Of a stretch of 7,314 nt of DNA, positions 5,253-7,314 are shown one piece after another. The notes beneath the pieces are model-generated. The model was not told the DNA's origin and searched no databases. It saw nothing but the letters and a program-made list of their open reading frames with translations. Origin of the DNA: an uncultured Bacilli bacterium (lineage in GTDB: Bacteria; Bacillota_I; Bacilli_A; RF39; UBA660); NCBI GenBank assembly GCA_947586295.1, contig CANPXQ010000045.1, positions 1-7,314 of the forward strand, in the 5' to 3' direction. The first letter of the stretch is position 1. Every line of letters starts with the position of its first letter. A program made the position numbers and the translations under genes.

Positions 5253-6173
5253 ATGGCAGAAATTGTTTCAATGAGTAATTTATTGGAAGCAGGAGTTCAT
5301 TTTGGTCATCAAACTAAAAGATGGAATCCTAAAATGAAAGAGTATATTTATACTTCAAGAGATGATATTTATATTATTGATCTTGAAAAAACTAAGGCTT
5401 GTTTGGAAAACGCTTATTTAGCTGTTAAAACTATTGCGGAAAATGGAGGAAAGTTTTTATTTGTCGGAACTCGGAAACAAGCCCAAGAAGTATGTTTAGA
5501 AGAAGCGACGAGAAGTAATTCTTATTATGTAGTAGAAAGATGGTTAGGTGGAACTTTAACTAATTTTCGAACTATTCGGCGCCGGGTAAAACGGTTAGAA
5601 GAAATTGAAGAAATGGAAAAAAATGGTACTTTTGAAGTTTTACCGAAAAAAGAAGTTATTGGTCTTAAAAAAGAATATGAAAAATTAAATAAAGTATTAT
5701 GTGGGATAAGAGAAATGGTTAAATTACCTCAAGCTTTAATTATTGTTGATCCTAAAAAGGAATATAATGCTATTAAAGAAGCCCGAAAGTTAAAAATACC
5801 AGTATTTGGTGTAGTAGATACTAATTGTGATCCTGATGATGTCGATTATGTTATTCCCGGTAATGATGATGCTGTTCGGTCTATTAAAGTTATGTTAGGT
5901 GTTTTAACTAATGCAATATGTGAAGCAAATAACTTAGAATTAGTTGATTATGTAACGGAAGAAGAAAAGAAAACTACTGAAGAAGAATCTTTAAAGAAAG
6001 ATGATAAAGAAGTAGTTGCTCCTGATGTTATTGAAAGTGTTAAAGAAATGGAAATTCAAGATGAATTAGAAAGTAAAACTTTAACTGAACTTAAAAAACT
6101 AGCGAAAGAAGCCTGTATAAAAGGTTATTCAACTATGAAAAAAGATGAATTAGTTGCTAAATTAAGTAAATAA
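5253..6173 (+). CDS. rpsB: 30S ribosomal protein S2 (uS2) with a C-terminal Rho-N-like extension
   Basis: S2 sits between head and body of the small ribosomal subunit, binds late in assembly and is needed for S1 or mRNA docking in many bacteria. Residues 1 to about 228 are the normal S2 fold: LLEAGVHFGHQTKRWNPKM (10-28), DIYIIDLEKT (38-47), FVGTRKQAQE (70-79), ERWLGGTLTNF (95-105), LPQALIIVDPKKE (158-170) and VVDTNCDPDDVDYVIPGNDD (187-206). A charged linker rich in Glu and Lys follows (about 234-270). The last 36 residues (LESKTLTELKKLAKEACIKG onward, 272-306) resemble the Rho termination factor N-terminal helical module. Total length is 306, against about 230-260 for usual S2. The start is ATG 5253, nine bases after AAGGAGG (5237-5243). 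An in-frame extension upstream to 5163 would add an implausible lysine- and arginine-rich leader and consume the leader hairpin. It forms an operon with tsf. Confidence 0.95.
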   Translation: MAEIVSMSNLLEAGVHFGHQTKRWNPKMKEYIYTSRDDIYIIDLEKTKACLENAYLAVKTIAENGGKFLFVGTRKQAQEVCLEEATRSNSYYVVERWLGGTLTNFRTIRRRVKRLEEIEEMEKNGTFEVLPKKEVIGLKKEYEKLNKVLCGIREMVKLPQALIIVDPKKEYNAIKEARKLKIPVFGVVDTNCDPDDVDYVIPGNDDAVRSIKVMLGVLTNAICEANNLELVDYVTEEEKKTTEEESLKKDDKEVVAPDVIESVKEMEIQDELESKTLTELKKLAKEACIKGYSTMKKDELVAKLSK

Positions 6174-6185
6174 GGAGGGAATATA

Positions 6186-7064
6186 ATGGAAGTTACTGCA
6201 AGTATGGTTAAGGAACTTAGAGAAGTTTCTGGAGCCGGAATGATGGATTGTAAAAAAGCTTTAAGTGAAGCTAATGGCGATATGGATGCCGCTATAAATT
6301 ATTTAAGAGAAAAAGGTATTGCTAAATCTGTTAAAAAAGAAGCTAGAATAGCTGCCGAAGGTCTTGCAAATATTTATGTTGCCGGTAATAAAGCAGTTAT
6401 TTTAGAAGTTAATAGTGAAACCGATTTTGTAAGTAAAAATGAAGAATTTAAAGGAATGATTGATACTATTGGTAATACGATATTAAATAGTGATGCTAAA
6501 ACTTTAGATGATGCTTTAGAACTATCTACTGCTGAAGGTTCAATTAAAGATTTAATTATTAGTAAAGTAGCTAAAATAGGGGAAAAATTATCTTTTAGAA
6601 GATTTGAAGTTGTTTTAAAAGAAGATGATGAAAACTTTGGTAGTTATATTCATTTAGGAGGCAAGATAGCGGTTTTAACTGTTGTTAAAGGAGCTAATGA
6701 AGAAGTAGCTAAAGATGTTGCTATGCAAGCAGCAGCTATGAAACCTTTATATGTTTTTCCTAAAGATGTTCCTGCTGATGTATTAGATAATGAAAAAGCA
6801 ATATTAAAAGAACAAGCAATGAATGAAGGAAAACCAGCTGAAATTGCCGAAAAAATGGTAGAAGGTAGAATTAAGAAATTCTATAAAGAAATTACTCTAG
6901 CTGAACAACCATTTATTAAAGATGGCGATATCTCTGTAGACACATATGTTAAAAATAATCACGGAGAATTAGTTAGTATGATTCGTTATGAAGTAGGCGA
7001 AGGAATGGAAAAAAGAAATGATAACTTTGCTGAAGAAGTAATGAATCAAGTTAAAGGAGAATAA
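6186..7064 (+). CDS. tsf: Elongation factor Ts
   Basis: EF-Ts is the guanine-nucleotide exchange factor that releases GDP from EF-Tu so that it can bind GTP and aminoacyl-tRNA again. The N-terminal UBA-like EF-Tu-binding domain (about 1-40) shows MVKELREVSGAGMMDCKKAL (7-26). The conserved NSETDFVSKNEEF block (76-88) includes the TDFV motif that contacts EF-Tu and disrupts Mg2+ binding. Later family blocks are HLGGKIAVLTVV, MQAAAMKPLYV and MVEGRIKKFYKEITLAEQPF. At 292 residues it has the usual bacterial length. The ATG follows the rpsB stop by 12 bases, and its AAGGAGG (6172-6178) overlaps that stop codon, so co-transcription and probable coupling with rpsB are clear. In many Firmicutes pyrH and frr come next. 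Here the unit ends in a terminator instead. Confidence 0.97.
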   Translation: MEVTASMVKELREVSGAGMMDCKKALSEANGDMDAAINYLREKGIAKSVKKEARIAAEGLANIYVAGNKAVILEVNSETDFVSKNEEFKGMIDTIGNTILNSDAKTLDDALELSTAEGSIKDLIISKVAKIGEKLSFRRFEVVLKEDDENFGSYIHLGGKIAVLTVVKGANEEVAKDVAMQAAAMKPLYVFPKDVPADVLDNEKAILKEQAMNEGKPAEIAEKMVEGRIKKFYKEITLAEQPFIKDGDISVDTYVKNNHGELVSMIRYEVGEGMEKRNDNFAEEVMNQVKGE

Positions 7065-7070
7065 TTATTT

Positions 7071-7101
7071 AGTAAGTTTCTAATGAAGCTTACTTTTTTT
7101 T
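7071..7101 (+). terminator. Intrinsic terminator of the rpsB-tsf operon
   Basis: AGTAAGTTTC (7071-7080) pairs with GAAGCTTACT (7085-7094) in a 10-bp stem with one G-U pair and a TAAT loop. A run of eight T follows, with the last stem base as its first T (7094-7101). It begins six bases after the tsf stop and is the strongest terminator in the window. Confidence 0.9.
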
Positions 7102-7143
7102 GTGTCAAAAAAAGTAAAGTTTTTTTAAACTAAAAACAAGTCG

Positions 7144-7168
7144 TTGATATATATATATATAGTACAAT
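7144..7168 (+). promoter_or_regulatory. Possible promoter with an (AT)7 tract in the spacer
   Basis: TTGATA (7144-7149) and TACAAT (7163-7168) lie 13 bp apart, separated almost entirely by a dinucleotide run (7147-7160 is (AT)7). The optimum is 17 bp, so in this state the promoter should be weak. Two more AT units would bring it to 17. A start near 7175 would give a leader of about 100 nt before the ATG at 7275. Only the -10 box and the position relative to the downstream structured leader support this. Confidence 0.35.
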
Positions 7169-7180
7169 GGGACTAGAAAG

Positions 7181-7256
7181 GGTATTTATTATTAATTATA
7201 TCTAGTTTACTTTACATCTAATTTAATGTATACTTAAATTAGATATAATAAATACT
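7181..7256 (+). repeat. Nested and competing inverted repeats in the leader of the next gene
   Basis: A perfect 11-bp inverted repeat, ATCTAATTTAA/TTAAATTAGAT, has arms 7216-7226 and 7234-7244 and the loop TGTATAC. It is enclosed by a second stem, GTATTTATTAT (7182-7192) with ATAATAAATAC (7245-7255), which ends where the inner right arm ends. A third segment, TATATCTAGTTTA (7197-7209), can pair with 7235-7247 over 13 bp with one G-U, competing with the inner hairpin. The motif ATCTARTTTA thus occurs at 7200-7209, 7216-7225 and inverted at 7235-7244. No T-run follows, so it is not a terminator for this strand. It could be a structured mRNA leader or a repressor operator. Confidence 0.55.
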
Positions 7257-7274
7257 ATAATAGGAGTGGTACTT

Positions 7275-7314
7275 ATGAATGAAAATAAAAAAAGAAATGT
7301 ATTATTAATTGTTG
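7275..7314 (+). CDS. Start of an unidentified gene, cut by the window end
   Basis: An ATG at 7275 follows AGGAGTGG (7262-7269) by five bases. The 13 codons available read MNENKKRNVLLIV with no stop before the edge. A basic start followed by a hydrophobic run fits either the first beta strand of a soluble alpha/beta protein or the beginning of a membrane helix. It is not the usual start of pyrH, which commonly follows tsf. I cannot assign a family from so few residues. Confidence 0.7.
   Translation, partial: MNENKKRNVLLIV

Noticed and set aside
7102..7140. Short AGTTT/AAACT dyad in the A/T runs after the tsf terminator
   Set aside because: Five-base arms made almost only of A and T are expected by chance here, and the true terminator just upstream is sufficient.
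1..7314. Mycoplasma genetic code (TGA as tryptophan)
   Set aside because: All tryptophans in the recognised proteins are TGG and no in-frame TGA interrupts any of them, so the standard bacterial code fits.

Overview
The window looks like chromosomal DNA of an AT-rich, low-GC Gram-positive lineage (Bacilli, perhaps an uncultured gut Mollicutes-related group). The evidence is very A/T-biased codon usage, strong AGGAGG/GAGGTGG-type ribosome binding sites, TTG and GTG starts, and Firmicutes-type versions of TmcAL, MiaA, ribosomal protein S2 and EF-Ts. All seven substantial genes stop with TAA or TAG, and all their tryptophans are TGG. There is therefore no sign of the mycoplasma code. The lineage placement is inference.

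Layout from left to right. (1) At 1-837 a minus-strand multi-pass membrane protein of the DUF6056 type is cut short. It collides head-on with the last 21 codons of a plus-strand reading frame that enters from outside the window, which looks like a rearrangement or assembly junction. (2) A 140-bp divergent gap with short palindromes leads to a plus-strand M23-type peptidase with two SH3 domains and no signal peptide. (3) Its stop codon interlocks with the stop codon of the minus-strand gene tmcAL. (4) tmcAL and miaA, two tRNA-modification genes, are transcribed away from each other. Their two strong promoters share an overlapping -35 element, and both appear to give mRNAs with only about 10 nt of leader. 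(5) miaA overlaps by 14 bp a membrane-anchored phosphodiester glycosidase (NAGPA family) gene, so these two form an operon. (6) A separate strong promoter drives rpsB-tsf through a leader of about 110 nt carrying a long hairpin capped by a GNRA tetraloop. The unit ends at a clear intrinsic terminator. (7) The last 200 bp contain an (AT)7 tract between possible promoter boxes, then nested and mutually exclusive inverted repeats, and then the first 13 codons of a new gene.

Functionally, 1919-3858 and 5253-7064 are translation-related: tRNA modification at positions 34 and 37, a small-subunit ribosomal protein, and an elongation factor. The other genes act at the membrane or cell wall. I see no transposon, integrase, CRISPR array, tRNA or rRNA. 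The main oddities are a MiaA that lacks the usual insertion-domain region, an S2 protein with an added Rho-N-like C-terminal module, the shared -35 divergent promoter, the structured rpsB leader, and the repeat-rich leader at the right end.
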